Shown here: positions 7,499 through 13,529 of the stretch, in pieces
Layout of the letters: each line of letters opens with the position of its first letter
Numbering within the stretch: position 1 is the stretch's first letter
Source: a virus
Length of the DNA: 34,317 bases
IMG/VR virus record: IMGVR_UViG_3300032220_000556
Coordinates: 1-34,317 of that record
Strand: one strand, 5' to 3'
The notes under the pieces: generated by a model
Told to the model about the DNA's origin: nothing
Seen by the model: only the letters and a program-made list of their open reading frames with translations
The model's database searches: none
Program-made: the position numbers and the translations under genes

Positions 7499-8656
7499 AT
7501 GAAATTTTGGGATAGTGAAATAATAGAAAAGGATTTTAACTTTAATAAGAATAAGGAATTACTTATTCAAAACTTAAATGAATTAAGTAGTATGTCAGTT
7601 GAAGAAAGCACACTCTATAAAAAGTGGGGTGAGTTTAATGATGACTTACATACATCAATGATGAGATTGCCGGTATTACATTCATACATTGGTAGTCTAT
7701 GGAGACCTACCGATATAATGGACAAAGACTTAACTATTGCAGAAATCAATTCTTTGCAACCTTACATAGAGATTACAGACGAAACTACTAAATGGACTGA
7801 TGTTAGGATGTTGATTAGTTCTATGGAGTTTACTGCAAACCCAGGTAGAAATATTAAAGCATTTGTCAAAGATAGAGTAAGTGGTAAATTGTTAGGAGTA
7901 ATTGCATTAGGTTCGGACATATCTAGTTTAGGTGTTAGAGATAAGTTTATAGGTTGGACTAGAGATAATAAGTTTAAGGATGGTAAGTTAAACAATACAT
8001 GTATTGGAACGGCTATTATACCAACACAACCATTAGGGTTTAATTTCTTAGGTGGTAAGTTAATTGCTGCACTAACTACATCTCCTGTATTTAGAAAAGA
8101 ATGGTTTGAAAGATATAACGATACATTAGTTGCAGTAGAAACTACAGCATTATATGGTGGGAGTAGTCAATATAATAGTATTCCTCATTTCAAAGGATTA
8201 GGACATTCATCAGGGTTAGTAAAGATAAAACCAGACGATTGGATTTATAACATTTGGAAAGACTATATTAAAGAGAAGTATCCAGAGAAGTATAAACAGG
8301 CACAATTGAAAACTGGCCCTAAACAAAATGTAATAAATTTAATATTCAAAGAATTAGGTATTAAAGGTAATTCATATTTTCACGGATATAAAAGAGGTGT
8401 TTACTTTGCATCCATATATGAGAATGGTAATGATTATCTTTGTGGTAAAATTGAAGTGAAAGATTTGAAGATGAAAGATAAGTTTATAGAAGGTGATGAT
8501 TATACTATTCGTTGGTGGAAAGATAAAGCAATTAAACGATATACAACCCTACATACCGAAAATAGGTTAAAAGATGAAACTCTATTCTATTCAAACATAA
8601 TTGGTATGACATGGAATGATTGTAAAGAGAAATACCTAAAAGATGTAGGTAGGTAA
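7499..8656 (+). CDS. DruA-like (DUF4338) protein
   Basis: A 385-residue protein. The core, residues 104-225, has the pattern of DUF4338/DruA: a V-S-G-K-L-L-G-V-I-A-L-GSD stretch, LGVRDKFIGWTRD, LNNTCIGTAIIPTQP, FNFLGGKLIAAL and TTALYG. The end has LFYSNIIGMTWNDCKEKYL and VGR. DruA is one of the proteins of the Druantia anti-phage system, but relatives are common in phages, where their job is unknown. It stands alone here, with its own promoter and no other Druantia gene nearby. It lies directly beside the iteron region, which makes a role in origin recognition or replication worth considering. Family match from memory of motifs, not a search. Confidence 0.65.
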   Translation: MKFWDSEIIEKDFNFNKNKELLIQNLNELSSMSVEESTLYKKWGEFNDDLHTSMMRLPVLHSYIGSLWRPTDIMDKDLTIAEINSLQPYIEITDETTKWTDVRMLISSMEFTANPGRNIKAFVKDRVSGKLLGVIALGSDISSLGVRDKFIGWTRDNKFKDGKLNNTCIGTAIIPTQPLGFNFLGGKLIAALTTSPVFRKEWFERYNDTLVAVETTALYGGSSQYNSIPHFKGLGHSSGLVKIKPDDWIYNIWKDYIKEKYPEKYKQAQLKTGPKQNVINLIFKELGIKGNSYFHGYKRGVYFASIYENGNDYLCGKIEVKDLKMKDKFIEGDDYTIRWWKDKAIKRYTTLHTENRLKDETLFYSNIIGMTWNDCKEKYLKDVGR

Positions 8657-8708
8657 AAAACGAAGTGAAAACTGTGTGTTTTTATACATAGTAAAAAATC
8701 ACTATATA

Positions 8709-9036
8709 TAACTCGTTGATAACATAATAAATTCCCCTATTTTTCCTAACTTATTGATAATCAACGAGTTATGCATTTTAACAAAAATTTAACATATTTT
8801 TAGCTAATCAATTGATAATCAATGAGTTAAGCAAAATCTGTCATATATGGTAAAAATATATGTATAACTCGTTAATACTCAATAAAGAATTTTTTGCATT
8901 TTGACAAATCGTCTCATAAAGCCCATTGCCGGAGTAAAATATTGTCGTATCTTTATGTATTGGGTCGAGAGAGTATAGAGGTGGATATGTAATAGGTTGA
9001 TTATCAACCATTTATATCTAACTCATTGATACTCAA
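8709..9036. repeat. Iteron array, five 18-bp copies in both orientations
   Basis: Consensus TAACTCGTTGATWNTCAA. Forward copies: 8709-8726 (less exact at its end), 8865-8882 and 9019-9036. Reverse copies: 8754-8771 and 8812-8829. The reverse complement of the copy at 8754 is TAACTCGTTGATTATCAA. A related odd palindrome GGTTGATTATCAACC lies at 8995-9009, holding the TTGATTATCAA core twice. Two copies flank each other head to head at 8709 and 8754. The last copy and the palindrome lie downstream of the promoter at 8926, so a bound protein could also repress that promoter. Confidence 0.8.
8926..8955 (+). promoter_or_regulatory. Promoter for the small-gene operon at 9096
   Basis: TTG at 8926-8928, 19 bases, TATCTTTA at 8948-8955, close to the Bacteroidota TTTG / TAnnTTTG pattern. 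The transcript would start near 8962 and carry about 130 bases of leader that include the palindrome at 8995 and the iteron at 9019, suggesting feedback control by the iteron-binding protein. Confidence 0.5.
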
Positions 9037-9095
9037 TCGGTTACAAAATTATCAACAAAACCTCCCATATGTGAGAAAATACATATAAAAGTAAA

Positions 9096-9464
9096 ATGAC
9101 TAAAAAAGTTATGACAAACGAAGTAGACAACAATTTAATTAAAGACAAACAATTTACGGAAGAATATTTGTGGTTTCTTGCACAAATTCATCCCGACCAA
9201 TTTAATGAAAAAATGACGGATTGGTGTGATTTAATAGAAAAATATCCTACATTTAATAATGTGTATGATATGGTAAATGATTTGTTATGTATCACCAATG
9301 ATAATGGAAAGGTTATTCCTGGTCCTAAATTATTTAAGAAAGTATACAAAGTCCATGAATGGACTAATACTCCGTCTAAAAAACTTAGTATGGAAAAAAA
9401 CTATCAAAAGGTTAAAACAATTTGGTTACAATCCCTTTGTGAAAAACTTAACATTAGTAAATAA
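9096..9464 (+). CDS. Hypothetical protein, paralogue of 9535-9837
   Basis: A 122-residue charged protein. Residues about 49-75 (the KYPTFNNVYDMVNDLL segment and the T-N-D-N-G-K-V that follows) and the C-terminus (WLQSLCEKLNISK) align with the next gene, whose matching parts read KYPTFDNAYDYMNDIL and YLESICKEYNIGK. The two arose by tandem duplication. No known family. First gene after the iteron region, so likely expressed very early; such small early phage proteins often act on host functions. Confidence 0.75.
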   Translation: MTKKVMTNEVDNNLIKDKQFTEEYLWFLAQIHPDQFNEKMTDWCDLIEKYPTFNNVYDMVNDLLCITNDNGKVIPGPKLFKKVYKVHEWTNTPSKKLSMEKNYQKVKTIWLQSLCEKLNISK

Positions 9465-9472
9465 TCAAAATA

Positions 9473-9498
9473 GGGGAAGTGAAATATCTTCCCCTTTT
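9473..9498 (+). terminator. Terminator or attenuator hairpin
   Basis: GGGGAAG (9473-9479) and CTTCCCC (9488-9494) form a 7-bp stem with loop TGAAATAT, followed by TTTT. It lies between two paralogous genes and may reduce transcription of the downstream ones. Related hairpins are at 11684 and 25155. Confidence 0.65.
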
Positions 9499-9534
9499 AA
9501 TAAACAAACAAAAATATAATATAAAAAAAAAGTT

Positions 9535-9837
9535 ATGAAAAACAAATTGACAAAAAAACAGATGAAAGATTTAGGGTATGATAAAATGACAAAAAAACAG
9601 CTGCAAGATTTGAGAAAAGATGATTGGGAAAATCAACAAAAAATTCTTTATTGGAAAGATTTGTTATCTAAATATCCTACATTTGATAATGCATATGATT
9701 ATATGAACGATATACTTTCTTATACGGATGAAAATGGAGTTGTTAGAAAAAGACCCTCTGCATCAGAAAAAGAGAGTCAAATCATTAGAAAATATTATTT
9801 AGAAAGTATTTGTAAGGAATATAATATCGGTAAATAA
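9535..9837 (+). CDS. Hypothetical protein, paralogue of 9096-9464
   Basis: A 100-residue protein with a repeated N-terminal motif (KKQMKDLGYDKM, then KKQLQDLRKD) and a C-terminal half alignable with the previous gene. The doubled TKKQ-x-x-DL element may be an internal repeat. Function unknown. It follows a hairpin, with a start preceded by an A-rich tract instead of a Shine-Dalgarno sequence. Confidence 0.75.
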   Translation: MKNKLTKKQMKDLGYDKMTKKQLQDLRKDDWENQQKILYWKDLLSKYPTFDNAYDYMNDILSYTDENGVVRKRPSASEKESQIIRKYYLESICKEYNIGK

Positions 9838-9863
9838 TTAATTAAAATATAAAAAAAAGTAAA

Positions 9864-10070
9864 ATGACAAACAAAGTAAAAACAGTAAAAATGAGTAAAA
9901 AACAAGAATTAGAAAATGTATGGTTTGATGCCTACGATTTATTATCAAACGCAGGTTTTGATATTTTAATTGACGAAAATGGTGATAATTCTATGACGGT
10001 TTTCCATAGAGATTATCAAATGGTTTTTGGTAAAAATGGTATGACATTAAAAAAAGATACAAGTAAATAA
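9864..10070 (+). CDS. Hypothetical small protein
   Basis: Sixty-eight residues. The 12 bases before the ATG and the first codons (AAAGTAAAATGACAAACAA) nearly repeat those of 9096 and 10086, so the start region was copied with the genes. The protein has an alpha/beta look (LSNAGFDILIDENGDNSMTVF) but no recognisable family. An in-frame ATG ten codons later is possible. Confidence 0.65.
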   Translation: MTNKVKTVKMSKKQELENVWFDAYDLLSNAGFDILIDENGDNSMTVFHRDYQMVFGKNGMTLKKDTSK

Positions 10071-10085
10071 TATAAAAAAAGTAAA

Positions 10086-10391
10086 ATGACAAAGAAAGTA
10101 AATGTGATTGAAAATGTATTTGAAATTATTTGGGACAAATGGTTTGAATATATTAAAAAAAGAAGTAATTCTCAAAAGTATATTAAGTGTGAATTTGACA
10201 ATTATATTTGGTGGAATAGAGATGAAGCTGATTGGATGAATGCACCTTATTTTGAAGATTACTTTGACAATAAAGATTATTGGATTAAAAAGTATTCAAA
10301 TCCAAAATACTTTGATAAGGAAGCAAAAGAGCAATTTAAGAATTACTTTGATGAAATGTATTCTTCGTATAAAGAAAATGGGTATGTATAA
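10086..10391 (+). CDS. Hypothetical aromatic-rich protein
   Basis: A 101-residue acidic protein with unusually many Trp, Tyr and Phe residues (FDNYIWWNRDEADW, YFEDYFDNKDYWIKKY). Same A-rich start cassette as 9864. Small acidic proteins of this kind are often early host-takeover or anti-defence factors, but nothing in the sequence shows a specific role. The next gene starts one base after its stop. Confidence 0.7.
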   Translation: MTKKVNVIENVFEIIWDKWFEYIKKRSNSQKYIKCEFDNYIWWNRDEADWMNAPYFEDYFDNKDYWIKKYSNPKYFDKEAKEQFKNYFDEMYSSYKENGYV

Positions 10392-10392
10392 T

Positions 10393-10536
10393 ATGAGTAA
10401 AGAGATAACATTGGAAAGATTGGCTAAAGCAATCATTGAAACAAAAAAAGAAGTAATGCATCTTAAAGCTGAATTAGAGAAAGTTCAGTCGTATTTAAGA
10501 GAGCAACACAAATTAAAAAATCAATTAAAAAAATAG
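10393..10536 (+). CDS. Small coiled-coil protein
   Basis: Forty-seven residues, one amphipathic helix with Leu heptads (residues 5-40) and a Lys-rich end. The frame is open upstream to 10240, but that would lie inside the previous gene; the ATG at 10393, one base after the previous stop, is the better start. No family recognised. Confidence 0.6.
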   Translation: MSKEITLERLAKAIIETKKEVMHLKAELEKVQSYLREQHKLKNQLKK

Positions 10537-10537
10537 T

Positions 10538-10630
10538 ATGATAATATTCAAATTACTTACATTCGTTTTACCGATGACGATAATAATATTCGGTATAAAT
10601 AAAATTTATAAAAAAATCAAAAACAAATAA
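10538..10630 (+). CDS. Small membrane protein (30 residues)
   Basis: Reads MIIFKLLTFVLPMTIIIFGI followed by a Lys-rich tail. One membrane-spanning helix with a positive cytoplasmic end. It fits exactly between its neighbours, starting one base after one stop and ending one base before the next ATG. A holin-like or single-gene lysis role is possible, since no lysis gene is otherwise evident. Confidence 0.5.
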   Translation: MIIFKLLTFVLPMTIIIFGINKIYKKIKNK

Positions 10631-10631
10631 A

Positions 10632-11294
10632 ATGAAAGAAAGTATAACTATGGAATTACAAAATCAAACTAAATTGTTTGAATTATTCAAAGTGAAAAAG
10701 ACCTTACCTAAAAAAGAATGGCCTGCTGAAGCATTATTAAATTCAGCAATTTCAAAATGTGTATTTGATAAAGATAAAGGACATTATGTATATCTTACTT
10801 TAAGTGAAGAAAAGTATGCAAAAGCTATAACACATTTCATAAGTAAGTTACAAGATATTGAATTTGGTATTGCTAATGCAGCTCTTAATTACGACCAAAT
10901 CATTTATGTTCCTACGGATACTGAAAGTGATAAGATGGCTAAACTACCTTTCTTCGGTGATATCCTTCAAATTAAAAATGATGATTTTCAATTATTGTTA
11001 GTTCCATATGCAAAAGGTATTATGATACATGGTATAAATGTAAATAAGAAATTACGAAATAAAGGATTAGGTAGTAAGATATTAAATCTATTATATGATG
11101 TAAGTGAAGAATTGGATATACCATTATTCCTTACACCTTACCCAGATGATGATGATGTTCCTAAAAAACAAATATGGAATGTAATCAATCGTTTAAGAAA
11201 TTACTATACAAGATTAGGATTTGGCCCATTGAAAAAGATGCCTTTACTATGGAGTAATTATGAGGACAAATATAGTAATGAAATTTTAATGTAA
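10632..11294 (+). CDS. GNAT-family N-acetyltransferase-like protein
   Basis: A 220-residue protein. Residues 129-200 carry the GNAT signature: a strand (GIMIHGINV), then R142-N-K-G-L-G-S with the helix SKILNLLYDVSEELD that binds acetyl-CoA pyrophosphate, then a strand PLFLTPYP and a final L-R-N-Y-Y-T-R-L-GF motif. The N-terminal 110 residues are not recognised and may set the target. Phage GNATs can modify host proteins or nucleic acids. An alternative start six codons later exists. Confidence 0.7.
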   Translation: MKESITMELQNQTKLFELFKVKKTLPKKEWPAEALLNSAISKCVFDKDKGHYVYLTLSEEKYAKAITHFISKLQDIEFGIANAALNYDQIIYVPTDTESDKMAKLPFFGDILQIKNDDFQLLLVPYAKGIMIHGINVNKKLRNKGLGSKILNLLYDVSEELDIPLFLTPYPDDDDVPKKQIWNVINRLRNYYTRLGFGPLKKMPLLWSNYEDKYSNEILM

Positions 11295-11300
11295 AATAAT

Positions 11301-11366
11301 TTGTTTGATAAACAAGTTGTGTAAAAACAACACACCCCATTGGATTTATTTCCTTTGGGGTTTTTT
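11301..11366 (+). terminator. Terminator region with three hairpins
   Basis: TTGTTT/AAACAA (11301-11315, loop GAT), GTTGT/ACAAC (11316-11331), and ACCCCA/TGGGGT at 11334-11339 and 11356-11361 followed by a T tract to 11366. The last is a typical intrinsic terminator that closes the 9096-11294 operon. Confidence 0.75.
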
Positions 11367-11382
11367 CATGCTCAAAAAAAAG

Positions 11383-11391
11383 TTATCCACA
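11383..11391 (+). other. Perfect DnaA box
   Basis: TTATCCACA matches the DnaA consensus TTATNCACA exactly. It is followed by about 65 bases that are almost pure A/T (11392-11455), and it lies upstream of the operon with the DUF1376-like replication protein. A single box is not proof of an origin. Confidence 0.5.
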
Positions 11392-11455
11392 TTTTATGTT
11401 TTCACTTTTGTTTTATATATTTATTTACATATGAATAATATATCTTTAAGATATG

Positions 11456-11486
11456 TTTGGTAATATCAAAAATTATTCGTATATTG
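11456..11486 (+). promoter_or_regulatory. Early promoter, Bacteroidota housekeeping type
   Basis: TTTG at 11456-11459, 20 bases, TATATTG at 11480-11486. Thirty-one aligned bases are very close to the promoter at 7462, including a shared AATATCAA in the spacer. Transcript should start near 11493, giving a 34-base A/C-rich leader. Confidence 0.75.
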
Positions 11487-11526
11487 TATATACAATAACA
11501 AATTAACAAACACAAAAACAAAAACT

Positions 11527-11676
11527 ATGGAAGAAATTACACAAAAAGAATTTGAAAAATTACCAATGAATGAACAAATGTTTAGATGGCAATTATTCAT
11601 TGAAAGTGAAGGTTATAAAAAAAATCTTACAAAGAAAAGAATAACTGAACTTAAAAAGAAATTCAAAGTAGACTAA
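11527..11676 (+). CDS. Hypothetical small protein
   Basis: Forty-nine residues, charged and helical, starting MEEITQKEFEKLP and ending with a Lys-rich tail. It is the first gene after the promoter at 11456 and is followed by a strong hairpin, so it may be made in excess over the genes downstream. No family recognised. Confidence 0.65.
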   Translation: MEEITQKEFEKLPMNEQMFRWQLFIESEGYKKNLTKKRITELKKKFKVD

Positions 11677-11683
11677 AACAAAA

Positions 11684-11701
11684 GGGGAGAGAAATCTCCC
11701 C
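11684..11701 (+). terminator. GNRA-capped hairpin, partial terminator
   Basis: GGGGAGA/TCTCCCC with loop GAAA: a 7-bp GC-rich stem closed by a GNRA tetraloop. No T tract follows, so it may be an mRNA-stabilising or processing element instead of a full terminator. Confidence 0.5.
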
Positions 11702-11725
11702 ATTACTAATATAAAACAAAAGAAA

Positions 11726-12232
11726 ATGGCAAAAGACCCAGCAGTATTATTTTACACAAGTGATTTCCTAACAGGAACATTCACAATGAATTACGAACAA
11801 AGAGGTAAGTATATAACTTTATTATGCTTACAACATCAACAAGGTTTTCTTACTGATGAAGATTTGAAAAATGTATTAGAAGATACTGATATGAAAATAT
11901 TCAGCAAGTTTGAAAAACTATCTGATGGATTATTCTACAATATTAAATTAAAAAATGAAAGTGAAAGAAGAAAATCTTATACTGAAAGTAGAAGAAGTAA
12001 TAGACAAGGAAAGACAAAAGATAAGATTGATATATCAAAATCATATGATAAACTAATGGAAACTGTAACTGTAACTGGAACTGTAACTGATACTGTTGAA
12101 CTAGAACTTGTAACTGGAACTAAAGCTGAAAGACAAGATATGCTTGCAGAAGTTATTACAGGTAGTTTAGATAAAGAACAAAAACAAATGATGAATAAGT
12201 TTGACAATTTATTTGCAGATGAAAAACAATAA
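11726..12232 (+). CDS. DUF1376/YdaU-like replication protein, short form
   Basis: A 168-residue protein. Residues 1-75 match the DUF1376 start seen in phage replisome-organiser proteins: PAVLFYTSDFLTGT, then MNYEQRGKYITLLCLQHQ and a short winged-helix-like part ending with FEKLSDGLFYNIKL. Residues 95-145 are a low-complexity linker with alternating Thr and Val (TVTVTGTVTD), typical of such proteins. The C-terminal domain is very short. It probably helps load host helicase at the phage origin. The next gene starts 3 bases downstream. Confidence 0.65.
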   Translation: MAKDPAVLFYTSDFLTGTFTMNYEQRGKYITLLCLQHQQGFLTDEDLKNVLEDTDMKIFSKFEKLSDGLFYNIKLKNESERRKSYTESRRSNRQGKTKDKIDISKSYDKLMETVTVTGTVTDTVELELVTGTKAERQDMLAEVITGSLDKEQKQMMNKFDNLFADEKQ

Positions 12233-12235
12233 AAT

Positions 12236-12796
12236 ATGAAACAAGAAAAATGGAAATGCATTCCTGGATATAGTAAGTATATTGCATCAAACACAGGAAA
12301 GATAATGAGACTACCTGAATTAGCACCAATCCCATCAACATCAGTAACAGGTAAAACAAATGGTAGATGTGGTTTAGTATTATCACCAAGACCACTACCT
12401 AGTCAGGGACACTTACAAGTTTGTATTGCAAATGATAATGGTCAAAGAATGATGGAATATGTGCATAGATTAGTTGCATTGGCTTGGATAAAGAAAAGAC
12501 CAGGTAAAGAATTAGTCCTACACAAAGACGACAATCCTAATAATAATGAAGTAACTAATCTAAAGTGGGGAACTCATTATATGAATTCACAAATGATTAC
12601 TGTAAGAAATACAGCAAAGACAAAAGGAAAGTATATGGATAGTATGGAAAGAGTGGTTAAATTATATTATACTAATAAAGGTTCATACTCAGGTAAAGCA
12701 AAAGACTTGGTTAAAGAGATTGCAAACGATTTAGGTATTAGTGTTGCATATGTTTACTCATTGATATATCATCCTAAAGCAAAACAATTTATATAA
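12236..12796 (+). CDS. HNH homing endonuclease with NUMOD4
   Basis: A 186-residue protein. Residues 5-25 form a NUMOD4 motif (W-K-x-IPGYSKYIASNTGKI). Residues 75-121 form the HNH part: VHRLVALAW with H77, VLHKDDNPNNN with H96, then N-LKWGT. Residues about 145-180 look like a DNA-binding helix-turn-helix (EIANDLGISVAYVYSLI). It is free-standing, not in an intron. It probably cuts phage or host DNA and spreads itself between phages. Confidence 0.85.
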   Translation: MKQEKWKCIPGYSKYIASNTGKIMRLPELAPIPSTSVTGKTNGRCGLVLSPRPLPSQGHLQVCIANDNGQRMMEYVHRLVALAWIKKRPGKELVLHKDDNPNNNEVTNLKWGTHYMNSQMITVRNTAKTKGKYMDSMERVVKLYYTNKGSYSGKAKDLVKEIANDLGISVAYVYSLIYHPKAKQFI

Positions 12797-12800
12797 ATGT

Positions 12801-12831
12801 TTTGGAGAAGTGAAATATTTTAACTATATTA
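12801..12831 (+). promoter_or_regulatory. Promoter of the small RNA gene
   Basis: TTTG at 12801-12804, 20 bases, TATATTA at 12825-12831. Same boxes and spacing as the promoters at 7462, 11456 and 12998. Its predicted start, near 12837, coincides with the first base of the outer helix of the RNA that follows. Confidence 0.7.
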
Positions 12832-12836
12832 CATTC

Positions 12837-12958
12837 ATAATATGTTTTTATATAAGGTAGGTTAAAAAATACTTCATCGCTATTCAGCATTACATATATG
12901 AAGTCCTACTCAACATATTATAACCCAGCCGTTTTTTGTCATTCGTGCTGGGTTTTTT
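12837..12958 (+). ncRNA. Structured small RNA of unknown class, about 122 nt
   Basis: Flanked by its own promoter (12801) and terminator (to 12958), with no credible coding sequence. Three nested helices: ATAATATGTT (12837-12846) with AACATATTAT (12912-12921), 10 perfect pairs; GGTAGG (12856-12861) with CCTACT (12905-12910), 6 pairs including one G-U; ACTTCAT (12871-12877) with ATGAAGT (12898-12904), 7 perfect pairs. On the 3' side the second and third helices abut, while on the 5' side they are separated by a 9-base A-rich bulge. The apical loop (12878-12897) contains a possible 3-bp hairpin GCT/AGC. The terminator hairpin follows the outer helix directly. I do not recognise the class; a regulator of host or phage genes, a protein-binding decoy or an anti-defence RNA are all possible. 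Confidence 0.75.
12922..12958 (+). terminator. Terminator of the small RNA
   Basis: AACCCAGC (12922-12929) pairs perfectly with GCTGGGTT (12947-12954), 17-base loop, T tract through 12958. The strongest intrinsic terminator in this region. Confidence 0.85.
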
Positions 12959-12997
12959 GTTGCTTTGGGCCGGGAATTAATATATATTGTTATACGA

Positions 12998-13028
12998 TTT
13001 GGTAAATTAAAATATTTTTCGTATATTA
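12998..13028 (+). promoter_or_regulatory. Early promoter before second HNH gene
   Basis: TTTG at 12998-13001, 20 bases, TATATTA at 13022-13028. Fourth member of the set with identical spacing. It drives the operon 13052-15755, including the sigma factor. Its presence shows that the ATG at 13052, not one upstream, starts the HNH gene. Confidence 0.75.
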
Positions 13029-13051
13029 CATTAGTAACAAAAACATATAAA

Positions 13052-13525
13052 ATGGCAAAAACAATGACAAAAAAACAAATAGTTTTCTTTAGAGATTTAG
13101 AAAACTTAAAAGCAACTCTTCAACCTAGGTCTCAACAAATCCTTAATAATTTACCATTAGAGTCTGATTTGAAAAGACACCCAGTATTTACAACTTACGC
13201 ATCGGACAAAGATGGTAACATTTATTCTCTTAAATTTAATAAGGTTAAACAAATCAGTAAGGTTAATCACACAAGAGGATATCAACAATTTTGTATACAT
13301 GAGAATGGAGAAGGTAGAATGTATCTAGCACATCGTTTCGTATATGAATGCCACAATGGAATGATACAAAATGGTTTACAATGTCATCACATAGACCATG
13401 ACAAACATAATAATACATTGGATAACTTAAAGGTAGTAGACCAATTAGATAATATGAAATACGGAATAGAAGCAGGAGTATTATATGGTGCTGCAAATCC
13501 AAAACACCCACAATATAGAAATTAA
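13052..13525 (+). CDS. HNH endonuclease
   Basis: A 157-residue protein. Residues 90-135 carry the HNH core: YLAHRFVYECHNG with H94, LQCHHIDHDKHNN with H112-H113 and D115, then TLDNLKVV. The frame is open back to 12965, but that would cover the promoter, so ATG 13052 (MAKTMTKKQ) is preferred. It is a second free-standing homing-type nuclease, different in N-terminal sequence from the one at 12236. Confidence 0.8.
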   Translation: MAKTMTKKQIVFFRDLENLKATLQPRSQQILNNLPLESDLKRHPVFTTYASDKDGNIYSLKFNKVKQISKVNHTRGYQQFCIHENGEGRMYLAHRFVYECHNGMIQNGLQCHHIDHDKHNNTLDNLKVVDQLDNMKYGIEAGVLYGAANPKHPQYRN

Positions 13526-13529
13526 TAAT

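Larger units (their letters stand above)
8657..9095. other. 439-bp non-coding iteron region, candidate origin
   Basis: The longest gene-free stretch of the genome. It holds five copies of an 18-bp iteron, an odd-length palindrome (8995-9009), a promoter (8926-8955), an isolated GTGTTTTTA box (8676-8684) and an inexact DnaA-like box TTATCAACA (9049-9057). It is strongly AT-rich between iterons. This combination is typical of phage or plasmid origins; a repressor-binding operator array is the main alternative. Confidence 0.6.

Noticed and set aside
8676-8684. GTGTTTTTA as a further late promoter
   Set aside because: The first box is not present at the right distance and no late gene follows, so it may be chance.
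9277-9519. 80-residue ORF overlapping 9096-9464
   Set aside because: It is a different frame of a real gene and runs into the terminator hairpin.
10240-10392. Upstream extension of the 10393 gene
   Set aside because: It lies wholly within the 10086 gene; the ATG at 10393, one base after that gene's stop, is more plausible.
12898-13003. 35-residue ORF (starts MKSYSTYYNP) inside the small RNA unit
   Set aside because: It would be Cys/Trp-rich, spans a strong terminator and the next promoter, and its start is part of a perfect helix arm.
12965-13051. N-terminal extension of the second HNH protein
   Set aside because: It covers the TTTG-N20-TATATTA promoter; the ATG at 13052 is downstream of the predicted transcription start.
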